From: Climacium dendroides | Lineage: Eukaryota > Streptophyta > Bryopsida > Hypnales > Climaciaceae | Assembly: GCA_950106755.1 (NCBI GenBank) | Contig: OX467082.1 | Coordinates: forward strand, 36,084,001 to 36,148,000 | DNA length: 64,000 nucleotides | Direction: 5' to 3' | Made by a program: the position numbers and the translations under genes | The notes under the pieces: model-generated | Told to the model about the DNA's origin: nothing | The model's database searches: none | What the model saw: only the letters and a program-made list of their open reading frames with translations | Shown here: positions 37,799-49,050 of the stretch, in pieces | Layout: each line of letters starts with the position of its first letter | How positions within the stretch are numbered: position 1 is the stretch's first letter

Positions 37799-38650
37799 AT
37801 GGAGTTCTGGGAGGGTAAGTTTAGTACGATCTAAGGTCGCGGAACTATAAGCATTCTCTTAGATTTCAGAAGTGTGAAGTTGTTCAAAATTTTTTTGGCT
37901 TCAATCACCTAATTACTAATCCTAAATGATCTCCACAGATCAGCTTCTTTGTGACCAATCATTGCCAGTCGTAGGAGAGAGATTGTCGGAGGATAGCGAC
38001 CGCTCATGTGAGACCCGGCGCCACGATCCTTTTAAAAAATTTGGTTGCCTGTCATCTCTCTCATCTTGCATTCCGAGCGTGGCCTCCAGGAATATGCATA
38101 TGAAGGACCCTTGTATCATGCCACCAAATTTCGATCATCATGCTGAAGGAATCTTACCCTCCCCCAAACTTAAATCGAATTCTCTAGAGGAAGAGAAACG
38201 CGTGGACTTAAGGGTGGAGTCTCAGATCAATTCACCTTTGAATGAAAGCTTGGGCCTCCTCGCCAGTCGTAAGTCCACCGAATGTGAAGTCTTCCGCTTG
38301 GGCTGCAAGACTGGAGGATCTATAATTATGCTGAAACACTGAAATGCGCAAAGCTTCTTATCGAATTGGATTGTCCATGCCACGTGAAATATTGTTGCTC
38401 TACATTATTCTTGATATCTCAATAGGATTTCCCTACGTGCTCAAAATATCTTTGTTTCCTTCAATAATTGGATGATTCTAAAATTGGCGAACACTTTACC
38501 TGGTCAAGCGGATCCTTTGGAGCCTCCAGAAAATCACCTGAGAATTAGGCTGAACTAATTTCAGTTGAATTCCAGCTGCATGTGGTGGATCTATCCACCA
38601 GAAAGGAGGATTTTGAGCGCAAATATTCGTTGGCAATTCAAAATCACTGA
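37799..38650 (+). CDS. Possible small three-exon gene, unknown protein
   Basis: Three candidate exons, 37799-37814, 37939-38268 and 38565-38650, join with consensus sites (GTAAGT donors at 37815 and 38269, CCACAG and TTTCAG acceptors) into one 143-codon frame. It begins MEFWEDQLLCDQ and ends EDFERKYSLAIQNH. The middle exon is open for more than 130 codons, is Ser- and charge-rich, and has no recognised domain or membrane segment. A rival reading is possible: in another frame the first exon reads AHILLELVRWEEHLAIRID, which looks coding, but it stops soon after the same splice junction. It lies between the kinesin and ARC5 genes on the same strand. It could be a real small gene, an alternative 3' exon set or transcribed non-coding DNA. 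Confidence 0.4.
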
Positions 38651-39161
38651 AAAGACTAGGAAGGAAAGCAAACAGCTGTTGTGGAGACGACGCTGTACCC
38701 TAATGAAGCTTTTGTGGTTTTTATTCTCCCATTCTCGAGGCCGCCGGTCTTTTACATCACACGACATGACAGGCGGCCCCTTCTCGCCATTCTTCGCGGA
38801 TGAGGACTCATTTTATCGCGACAAGAATGGTTGCCGTTGTCCTCCATTTCTTTCAGATTATATGAACCACCAGATTACTAGGGCCTCAGCTGCCTCTTTA
38901 ACGAATTCCTCAAATGTTACTCTGTTGCTATGGATTTCTCTTATTCCACTCGAGGGCCAAATTTGTCAGCAAAAGATGACGAACGAATGGAGAAGACGAC
39001 TTCACTGCACCACTTTCGCAAATTCTCGGCAGTTCGAGTTCTCTCAAACCCTGATGACGATACAATTCAAACCCTAATTCAAGTCACAACAGCATTAGTT
39101 ACAGCCACAATGAAGATGCACAATTCATGATACACGTATTCTATAACAATTAAACTCATTA
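38651..39161. other. Intergenic or 3' UTR sequence
   Basis: A 170-codon frame covers 38565-39077, but it overlaps the proposed last exon in a different frame and resembles nothing known. The stretch has near-genic GC content. No promoter element was identified. Confidence 0.35.
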
Positions 39162-39415
39162 GAGCATCCCCACAAGTGAGTTCTGTATCCTTAAAGCTTT
39201 AGGGAGAGGACCACATATGCAGATAGAGATACAGAAATTTCACTGCACCAACCTTTATCCAAAACGTGTATCTCTAAAATATACAGATTTCTGTAAAACT
39301 CTTCTCCAGTTCTGCATCCAGAGGCTCATATGGAGAACTCGCGAGGTCTCATCCCTATTTGATGTCCCAAGCTCAGTAAACAGATAGAGAAACGGAAGAG
39401 CTGGTGCGGATGCTC
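39162..39415. mobile_element. MITE with TTA target-site duplication (PIF/Harbinger-like)
   Basis: The left terminus GAGCATCCCCACAAGTGAG and the right terminus, read inward as GAGCATCCGCACCAGCTC, form imperfect inverted repeats. TTA lies on both sides (39159-39161 and 39416-39418). Inside are stretches such as AGATAGAGATACAG that recur near the other end in inverted form. The 254-bp length and trinucleotide TTA duplication suit PIF/Harbinger-type MITEs. It sits upstream of the ARC5 gene. Confidence 0.7.
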
Positions 39416-39418
39416 TTA

Positions 39419-40807
39419 CCCAATCTCGCTAACAATCCGAAACCCTTGAATCCAAAATGGAGCCACCTGCTCCAACAACGTCAATTACGGTATTTATAGA
39501 TTGTCGAAAAAAACGCATTATATGTTCAAATTAGTGAATGGGATTCAGTAAGGGCGATCGGCTTTAACGCTGAACTTGATCGAAAGAAACGGTTGAAGAT
39601 CGTGGGCCACAGGAATAATCAAGAAGTCTGAAAATAGAACTGCACGAGTGATGCATGTGGATAAAACCCTGAGATGTCGCCGATGGGTAGATTTCAGACA
39701 AAAAGTTGAAGACCGATGTTCACATTTGGCGGGGAGATGTGCGGCTGACCATTGTCGTCCTTCACATCACTGTGGCCATCGCCGAATCAAGCGCTTGCTC
39801 ATGCCCGATGATTCGGATGTGAGCATTTGGGTCAGGGATCCGTCGAGACGCGGGATTGGCTGGGTCGTATCGACATCCATGTGTGGTGTTTTAGGTTTTC
39901 GGGGTGATCGGAGGAGTCGGTCACTCCGTCGCTCTTGAATTTTGATCTGAGGTTTCTGTGAACGGACCCCTTGGGCGAGGAGCTCTTCCGAATTTCTGTG
40001 TTCCCGCCCAGTGGGTTCGAGTTGAAGGTGCTGGTCGCTCTGGGTCTCGTTTGTTGATTCCAGATGATGAGCTTGTCAATCAGCTTGTTTCTTTTGTTAG
40101 TTAGGAGTACCCTTCTTCCCTACAGTTCTCATTCCTCACTTTGTTGATAGGGCTCCTGCATTTCAATCTTCGCGTTTACTGAATCGCAATCGTAGTCTGT
40201 CTCTCCCTTTTGAGCTTTTCTTTGCCTCGTTTCTCTCTGGGCTATCACTTTCTTCTCGGTCTGTCGAATTGCACAGTTCAGCTCGCAGCAGGTTTAGGGT
40301 GATCAAAGTTGAGCTTGCAAGACCTTTTTAACAGTTGCAAAGTAGTTCGCCTCCTCTTCAATCCCTTTTTGGGGGTAATGACAGAGTCTTGAGAAGGGGT
40401 ACTACTAGATTATCGTCTTTCGCATTGAGGGGTTTACTTATTTTCTTGTTGTCATTTCGAGTTAGCTTTTAGTCCTATTAATCTAAGGTTCATTTAAAAT
40501 CCAGTAAGACAAAATAATTTTCTTTGATGTTAATGCGGCTTTCTACAGTCCAGGGCGCCCTGGTTTGCAACTACTCTCTTGTGTCGTGGCCGTTCAATAC
40601 ATCTGCAAACTTAAAGTGTCTCATATCAGTTGTCTCAAATCATTGCAACGTGCTATACGTATTCAGCTCTCTGAAGCTTCTCAGATATATGACTATGCCG
40701 GGTTCATGCTTTTTCAGTCCACTCGTGAATGCTGAACTTTGAAGGTAATGCAGCTACTAATCACTCTGTTTGATACTCGGGTGGAATCAGGCTGAGGTGG
40801 AAAATCT
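39419..40807 (+). promoter_or_regulatory. Promoter and 5' leader region of ARC5/DRP5B
   Basis: GC-richer DNA precedes the ARC5 start. Pyrimidine-rich runs at 40.1-40.3 kb (TCTGTCTCTCCCTTTTGAG) look like a plant leader. Two upstream frames (39648-39938, 96 codons; 40524-40742, 72 codons) would be uORFs if transcribed unspliced, and neither resembles a known protein. The transcription start and any leader intron cannot be fixed from sequence alone. Confidence 0.4.
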
Positions 40808-43800
40808 ATGCACTTCCGGGAATTCGAGATGGACATATCCGTAGGTGGCGACATGCCTCAGACTCCGCCCAAGGAGACACGAGCTGGTGTAGCGGAAAGA
40901 TGGATCACCTCTCAAGCGAGTACAACTGCAGCCGTTTCTCACAGTAGCTCGGCAAAATCCTCGTCTGTGGAGAATTCGCCGAAGACACAGTCTTCTTCGT
41001 GGGCCAACAAAATACCACCACCTGCGTCATTGGATACACAGCCTTCCATTGGTCCTGGATCTCCTTATAACAACTTCTCCTCATCCATGGGAGAGTCCTC
41101 ATCAATGGGACCCTTGTCCAATTTTGCGGGTCCCTACTTTCAGTCTATTCATTCGGATATTTACACTGAGTCGATATCCCCAAGTCAGTTCTCAATTCTC
41201 CCACTCTGCAACCAATCAATAAGTAATTCAATTCTCTTGGGGGAATCTCTATGTTTTATTGCTCTTACAAGCTCATTTGACGTTTGTAATCTGAAAATGT
41301 CAACTTGCTTATTAGGGGTGTATAGTAGAATATTAATACAGCTGAAGTTGTCTTGCTTTGCAGGTTTTGGCTCAGGATTTGGAATGTACAATTCGTCTCC
41401 GAATACACTCCCTTTATCGCGGATATTGTCACATGAATATAATTTTCAAGTGCCAAATTATCCTGGGCAATATTTGCCCCTGAAGACGACCAAATCAAAA
41501 ATCCCTGGGAACGTGAATGGCATTCCAAATGGCCTGTCCAAGCACCACCACCAATATCGTGGAGAATTGAAGGATGGCTTGAAGGACTCAGTGAATGACA
41601 TCTTTGCAGAGAATAACATGTACCCTTCTTCTGGTAACGAAAAGTTGTACGAGGCATACAACGAATTACATAGTCTGGCGCAAGATCTGCACAAGCCATT
41701 TGACGCTCCTGCAATTGTTGTTGTTGGACATCAGACTGATGGTAGGGTTTTCTGCTCTGAAAGTGGAGATAATTACATTTTGTTATTGTATTTATTTTGA
41801 GGTGTTGTTAAGAAAAGTTCTGGTTGTGATTTGTAGCATTTCTTCCTACGTTACAAGTGGTTGTGATAATGATAATCGTTAGATAAAGCATTTCCTTTGG
41901 CGTATTTTTACATTTTCTTTGTATTCCTCGATCTTATTTGTGGATGCTGGATGTGTCAGGCAAAAGCGCCTTAGTGGAAGCTCTGATGGGGTTCCAGTTT
42001 AACCACGTTGGTGGAGGTACGAAGACTCGCCGGCCAATCACCTTGCATATGAAGTACAATGCAATGTGCGGGGAGCCTCGCTGTTACTTGATCACTGAAG
42101 ACCGACCACCGCGGGAAGAGGAGAAGACTCTTGAAGAGCTACAGGTATGAGTCAAGTTGACAAGTGCCTATCTTGCCTCCTGCTTGACTTTTGTTTTTCC
42201 TTCGTGTAGCAGTTCGGCGAACCTTTGTTAACCTTTAATTTAAGGAATCTAAAAGTCATGTTTTGAAGTGCTTCAGGCCTACATAGAAGCGGAAAATTTG
42301 CGGCTTGAGCGTGAAGCCTGCCAGTTCTGGGAAAAAGAAGTTATACTTAAGATAGAGTATAAGTTTTGCCCAAATTTGACCATCATCGACACTCCCGGCC
42401 TTATCTCAGCAGCCCCAGGCCGCAAGAATCAATCCCTTCAGGTTTGCCAAACAATTGGATGTGTACCGTACGTCGTTATTCTCCCAACTTCTGTTGCTTC
42501 CCCCCCCTTCTTTATGTACCAAGTGAACTTGGTAGCGTCAAAGAGGAGATTGTCATTTCATTGAGTGTGATGGTTATTGACTGGAGCAGTCACAAGCACG
42601 GGCTGTGGAGGCACTGGTGCGCACAAAGATGCAACATAAGGAGTTTATAATATTATGTCTTGAAGATTCAAGTGATTGGACCAATGCTACCACACGGAGC
42701 ATTGTTATGCAGGTGTGTTGTTTATGGACATCGGCACTTGTTTTCCCATTCTTCGGTATGAGTAATGTCGCATTGTAGTCCTTATTGTTAGGATGAAAGC
42801 ATAATCAGGTCTATAATTTATCTGTATATGACGTTCATATCTGCGGGGATGTTCACCGCAACAATCAAGGCTAGTGACTCTTGGGCGCATCAATGCCATA
42901 TTGGCACTCATTTGATGAATATTGTGCAGATTGACCCAGAACTCTCTCGAACAGCCGTCGTCTCCACAAAGCTAGATACCCGCATTCCGCAATTTGCATG
43001 TCGCGCAGATGTGGAGCTTTTCTTACAACCTTCGCAGCGGTTGCTGGATGGCAACATCTTGAGTGGATCTCCTTTCTTTACTTCTGTTCCCTCAGGACGA
43101 GTTGGGGCTACTCGTGATTCTGTGTACCGCTCAAATGATCATTTCCGCGAGGTATTTGCTCACGTCCGTATTTCGATGCTTAACTGTGCGTGCTTCCTTC
43201 ACGTCGTTTCGTTTCTGAAGTAAACGGCCACTTGGTTTTCATGAAATTGAAATGTATTTCAGGCAATAGCTTTGCGGGAGGCCCAAGATATTGCTTTACT
43301 AGAGGAAAAATTAGATCGCCAGTTGACGAAGGAAGAGCAGGCTCATATTGGAGTTAGCCGATTGAGATTGTTCCTTGAGCAGTTACTTCAGCGGCAGTAA
43401 GTGCATGGCAATGTGGATTGGTAGAAGTAAAGTATTTTGGAATTTGTCATTGTATATGTTTATCTTCTCAGTTGCTTTAGAGGAGTTTTTAAACGTTAGG
43501 TGAAACTGTCTTTATCTAGTGGTGCTTAAGACACTGTTCTTAGTCAGTCATGGTCATGAGCACATTTTCTTTTGGATTGTTTACCTCATAACCAATTAAC
43601 TTGTTTGTTATGTCATCATGAGATCTCTAAATAGTTAAGTGGAGAACCCATACCCATGTGTATCGGCTCATTGATTGATCACTTTGACCTCTTTCATGGG
43701 CTTTCAATGCAGGCAAAAGTCTATGCCGCAGAAGAATTTCATGACAGATAAATCCTCTAAGTTAGATTATGGAATCTTGTCGCCTTAAGGATTTGTAATA

Positions 43801-46800
43801 CTATTTATGTGTAGGTACATGGATAGCGTGCCGATTATTGTTCCACTCTTGGACAGAGAGCACCGGACTGCGTCACTCAAACTGCATCAGATTGTGCAGG
43901 AGCTCGGGTATTCCGTCTCTTTCCTATGACTATTAATATGGGCTTTATTCTCGCCGGTTGTCTTTATTCTCGCTTTCGTAAAGCAGGTTTCTTGGAGGGC
44001 CTGTAGGATGCATGTTCGCGTTTTTACATTTTAGATTTTATCACGAATACAGCTAATGTGCATGTGTCAAGTTGCCTTAGTAAATTCCAGTACATGAAAT
44101 GAGTATAATCAACTGTACTCTTGTGGTTCATAACAGTCGCCAAATTTCTATCCTTCAAATGTTGTGTACACATAGCTCGATGGGACGAATTTAGTATCCC
44201 TGGTCACATAACTCAATGGGATGCATTTAATGTTTTCTGTCACTTGTGACTGATTTAGTGACTGATTTAGTGTTCTCGGTTCTAAGTCATTATGTGGTTG
44301 AGAGTTCATTATGTGGTTGAGAGTTAGTACTATTTGTCTTGACGAGTTTCTTATTTCCATTTTCTGTAGCAATCTTGACGCTGCGAAACTTAAAGAGAGA
44401 GGCCGCATTTTCCGAGACTCTTTCCTCTCCAAGGTTTGTCTGTGCTTGAATTATAATCTGAATATGGGCTTGTGGTTTTGGTCTTGCATCCTCTGCTGTT
44501 GCCTTTCCTGTGTGTCTTGTAAGTGTTGTAAGTGATTGAAGTTAGTAATGAGAACTATTTGTCGGGTTTGCATATAATTATGTCGATAATTGTCTGCAAT
44601 ATCAACGTGTTCCAACCTTCTGAGCTTTATTACTGTAAATATGGGGTGTATGACTGGATTCTGGTATTATGTGAGTTGATGGAATCAAGGCTTGATTACC
44701 TAGTAGGTGTCCTTATATAAGAGTCTTTGTGGTGTGTGGGTGTGTGGGTGTCGACAGTTATCTCTGTTGCTTCGAGGAACAGTCGTTGCTCCAGTTGACA
44801 AGTTTGGTTAGTGATCTTCACTCTTCGCAAGTATTCTTAATTCTTTAATTAACATTTGTGTTATTCTCATCTCATAGATGCGCATTGGTATGATAGAACA
44901 GTGCATGCTTCAGGTTCTTCGTTGGTCAAAGGTTTTTTCTATTTGCTTGTCCATCAGTGGTAAGAAGATTAGATTCATGTCTTCCTCTATCTAAGTTTCT
45001 AGAAATCTCTACATCTTTTGTGAGATACTTTTCTTATGTTAGTGTAATTGCTAGATTTGACCTCCACGATTTTGGACAAATTTTGTTCATGTCTTGGAGG
45101 TATATGATTTGGCTGATGCCAAATGTGACATCTGCAGGAGAATCGCTCCAAGATGAGCGTGTTCATGGAGGAGCATTTGTGGCGATGGATGGTGTGCAAA
45201 TGCCATACAAGCACATGCCGGTAGCGCTTTCCTCACCTCAAAGTTTCGATGGGTTTATAAAAATCTGTGGAAAGTTTATAACAAGCATTTTGTTTTGGCC
45301 ATGCCTCACAATATCTCTTAGATCGTCGCAGAGACATACAAGGCTATTTGAATCGTCCAACATGTTACTGAATTGGGAATCTCCTGCTTGGATCAGAATG
45401 CCAATATGCGGCTGTATGGAGGGGCTCAATATCACCGCGCTATGGCAGAGTTTCGTTTTGTCGTTGGAAATGTTAAGTGCCCTGTAATCAGTCGTGAAGA
45501 GATTGTGAATGCATGTGGGGTCGAAGACATCCATGATGGTACCAATTACTTCAGGTATGTTGTATTGTTGGTGGTAATCAAATATCAATCAGATTTCTTA
45601 TGTGTAGTCTGTCTGTCCTGTTCTGGAGGCGTTTCATAGGGCTGAAATTCTCTTTAATCCTTGTTCCTCGTAGATGTGCGTTCTGGATGTAATGTTTTCT
45701 AAGCAATCTCAAAGATTTATACGATGATGGTTGGAATACGTTCCAGTAGTACTTTGACAAGAATCTCTTCTCTGACGGAAAACCAATCAAGTGTCTTTCG
45801 ATGGTACTTTAGTAGAAACACTGCGATGTGATTATAATTGTACTGTACTTGTACCTTATTTCTTCCCTTAGAATATGTCACTTTCGATGGGTTCAAAGAG
45901 ATAGACGATTATTTTGTTATCCTGAGAGGGAAGTGGGGATTGAATCAGGACAGCATGTGTGATAGCTGTTGCAAAAGCAAGGGATGTTTTTGAGCCATTT
46001 TTACATCAAGTGAGCTTCCCGATGCCTCTGCTCTCACCCAGTTCATATCATCGTGCTTCTTGCGCTGTATTTGCAATATTTTTGTTGTGAAATCTCAATG
46101 TCCTTATTAAACTCTTTAATGAGGTGGAGCTTTCGAGAAATGAGACTCGGCACTGGTTTCTCGAGTTCTCCGATCCTAGACAAAATTTTGATAAGGGATC
46201 GATGGTTTCCTTGCAATTCAAGTGCATGCAAACTAGCCGTTATTCAGTCTAATATTGCAGTAGAAGAATCCCGTCTCTTTCGCAAAGACTGTGCTTAGAG
46301 TAGACGGACTGATTATTTGCTTCTTTGTTCGATTCAGTTGGGAACTAGGCTCTCGCACATCATTCGAAGACTTCTGCCAATCGCATTTTTCCTCCTCCAG
46401 GTCAGTCTCGTGACCAATCAAGGGGGGCATTGCCTCACTTATATATCACATTTTATTTCGAGACTTTTATTTGTCATTAGTAAATTTCTTCCTGGGATAA
46501 TTAAGGCATATATCGGTTTTACTCTTTTTTTCTTGAACTATTTTTTCCCCAGAAGCCAATTATCTTTAGCTCAGATGTTGATCACCTGTAGTTTTTTAGA
46601 GCCTCGACCAAGTACCTGATTGTGGAAGCTTGTTTACCTTAACGCGGATTTGTTTTGCTTTTCAGAAAGATCGAGAGTTCTTGAGTGGCCATGATATGTT
46701 TTTGAAGCATGTTGCAACTGCATTCCATATGTTTGTGGATTCTACTGAACGGAATTGCCGAGAAAAGTAAGCAGCAGGTGTCAAATATCTATGAAATTTT

Positions 46801-48363
46801 TTATTTTGAACTTACGGATACTCCGTCTTACCCATGTACATTTCCGCAAGGTACAACTTTAAAGTCCGAATTAGCGTCGTGAAGCTAATGTATAATGTGT
46901 AGAGCTGATACCATCGATAGTAACTGTATCCAGCATACTCTCTTGTTCTTGTATGCACTGCTTTTCTCTGTTATATTTTTGTTCGTTCATTTTGGGTTTT
47001 ATGTGCCAGGTGCATGGAAGATCTAATGAGCACCACACGGTATGTGACGTGGTCTCTGCATAGTAAGGTAATCGTTGTAATGTGCCTGCTTATGCAAGGC
47101 CATATTATCTCCTGAATCATTGTCCACATCTTCATTTGTTTGGCAAAGTTTGGGTCCCTATTTTTTGGTGTAAAGGTTTTGGTGTTTACTGTAATTCCTG
47201 TTATTGTGCGCAGAATCAGTCTGGGCTACGACAATATCTGAGCACCCTCAGCTCTACAAATGATGTGCTGCCAATACCAGCAATTGTCCCAGCAGCTGTC
47301 CCTGCAAATGTTGGTGACGGACCAGCACCTACAACAGGAAACAGCAACAAGCAAGACAATAAGACCCGGCTGGAGAGGGGAGAATCATTGAGCAACGGTC
47401 AAACACCGCAAGCTCGGCTTGTTGACCTGTTGGAGAGCACACTGTGGAACCGTCGTCTTGCGCCTACGTCTGAAGAGATTGTTAATGCGCTGGTGTCTCA
47501 AATTTATGAAGGAATCCGAGATCATTGTGTTGCTTCTGCTGAAATGAAAGTATGTTCCGAACTTGTCCTTTGTTTTGAATGAATGAACATGTGCTTGTAA
47601 CGAATGACAAATTGGAAGTATGTAACGAATGACAAAAACGAAGTCCTTTCATTTATTCTATTATGTCAATTATAATCCGTAGTCCTTACTCTTACTATCT
47701 AAACAGTTCATTCTGGTGATGATTCGCTGTTTTCAGAAGTGTCTCAGGTTGCTAACTTGACCTATAAGTAGACAGCACATGGATTCCCTTACCAGTCAGT
47801 GCTTTCTGGCAAGCTGCTAAGAGGCACAACACGCAATAGAATTGGTTGTTTAACTATCTGACTGCAAATTTTCGTTTATTTTTAAATTATTATTGTAACT
47901 TGATGCATGTGGTATGGTTTCCTTGTGCTGCGCAGTTCAATTGCTTTTTCTTGATGCCCGTGGTAGACACCTTCCCATCATTGCTACGGGAAGACCTTGA
48001 AACTGCCTTTGAGCAAGATATTGATCATGTTTTTGACGTTACACAAGTTCGACGTTCCCTTTATCAGCAAAAAGTAGACTTGGAGCTTGAGCTCCGTCGG
48101 GTATGTTAAATTCTTATCATCGTCTTCTCAATGATTTTCCTCTTTTGATTCGCTCTGGAAGGTGCTATAACTTTTACATTGCACGTTACTGTACTCAAGC
48201 TCTAATCAGCACTGCTCTGAAATCGTATTGGTCTTTCCCTGTTTGGCAGGTAGAGAGGATTCAAGAGAAGTTTGCTGGAATTCATCACTATCTGAATTCC
48301 TCCCAAACAGCCACAGTGAAGGACATCCCTGAACGGTTTTCGGGAGTGAACCTTCCGGATTAG
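40808..48363 (+). CDS. ARC5: Plastid-division dynamin-related protein ARC5/DRP5B
   Basis: Dynamin-family GTPase that constricts dividing chloroplasts from the cytosolic side; the family also acts on peroxisomes. Nineteen exons keep one frame of 975 codons: 40808-41183, 41364-41741, 41960-42144, 42277-42441, 42590-42712, 42930-43151, 43263-43396, 43815-43907, 44370-44433, 44758-44806, 45138-45220, 45397-45554, 45949-46009, 46338-46400, 46666-46766, 47010-47067, 47214-47549, 47936-48100, 48250-48363. GTPase motifs are GHQTDGKS (residues 247-254), DTPG (351-354) and TKLD (422-425). Family blocks such as FQFNHVGGGTKTRRPITLHM, EFIILCLEDSSDW, RLYGGAQYHRAMAEFRF and ACGVEDIHDGTNY match ARC5 well, as does the C-terminal region around LLESTLWNRRLAP. 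Residues 1-~220 are a Ser/Pro/Gly-rich extension missing from Arabidopsis ARC5 (~777 residues). An in-frame TGA lies 15 nt before this ATG, and a second ATG at 40829 is possible. Confidence 0.95.
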
Positions 48364-49050
48364 AAGCTGGTCTTCATAATGGATTGCGTGCCAAGTCCTT
48401 TTGGTGAGGTCTGTATACATATATTGGTGAGGTCTGCCAACGTGGTTTTTTTTTCACACTTTTTCACAGCTTTTTGCTCTTGATTATCTCAAACTGTATT
48501 TAATAGATTGTAAGGGTGCTGCTCATCAGCGAATCGGATTGATTGTTCTTGCAAGGTCGTGAGACTGTGGTAATCAATTGGGACAGGATTTCTATGTATT
48601 CCTTAGCACATCCTGTAACTAAGATTTGTCAAGTCAAGTCCTCCAGTGGATGAGAGCAGGAGCATCCTGTAGATTGTGTGGTGGTGTGGTTGGTCCCAGA
48701 TTGTTCACCTGCTTGACATTTGTAAATCATGGAAACTTTGAAAACATGTTAGGTTTAATGCTATTTGCTCTTTCGGAAGCATATTTTTCTTTTATTGTTT
48801 GTACTGTACAATGGATTTTTCAAAGTATTTGGAACAGAAGAATATCATTCACTGCCCCATATTTAAGACATTTTCTCATGCACCCTTTCTGAACAAGATC
48901 TCTGATCGTAACATTTTGGGCCACTTGTTTCATTGCAAAATCGTACGAGAATGAAAATATCGGTAAGTTGGAGCACTGTTTACTTGTGAAGGCGTAGATA
49001 TCCATAGCAATGGCTTCCGAAGACCTCAAACAGGAGGATTACTACTGGAA
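48364..49050 (+). other. 3' UTR and downstream flank of ARC5/DRP5B
   Basis: T-rich sequence follows the TAG at 48361-48363. Short frames here are unlikely to be coding. No clear AATAAA signal was picked out, so the transcript end is undefined. Confidence 0.45.

Noticed and set aside
38565..39077. 170-codon + strand ORF downstream of the kinesin
   Set aside because: It conflicts in frame with a better splice-supported exon at 38565-38650, has odd Trp/Cys/Arg-rich composition and resembles no protein. Kept only as intergenic sequence.
39648..39938. 96-codon + strand ORF upstream of ARC5
   Set aside because: Arg/Cys/His-rich with no known domain; more likely promoter or leader sequence.
40808..41800. 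330-codon uninterrupted ORF as a single ARC5 first exon
   Set aside because: The stretch 41184-41363 has good splice sites and T-rich intron composition, and the frame past 41741 leaves the conserved GHQTDGKS motif. Splicing fits the family better.
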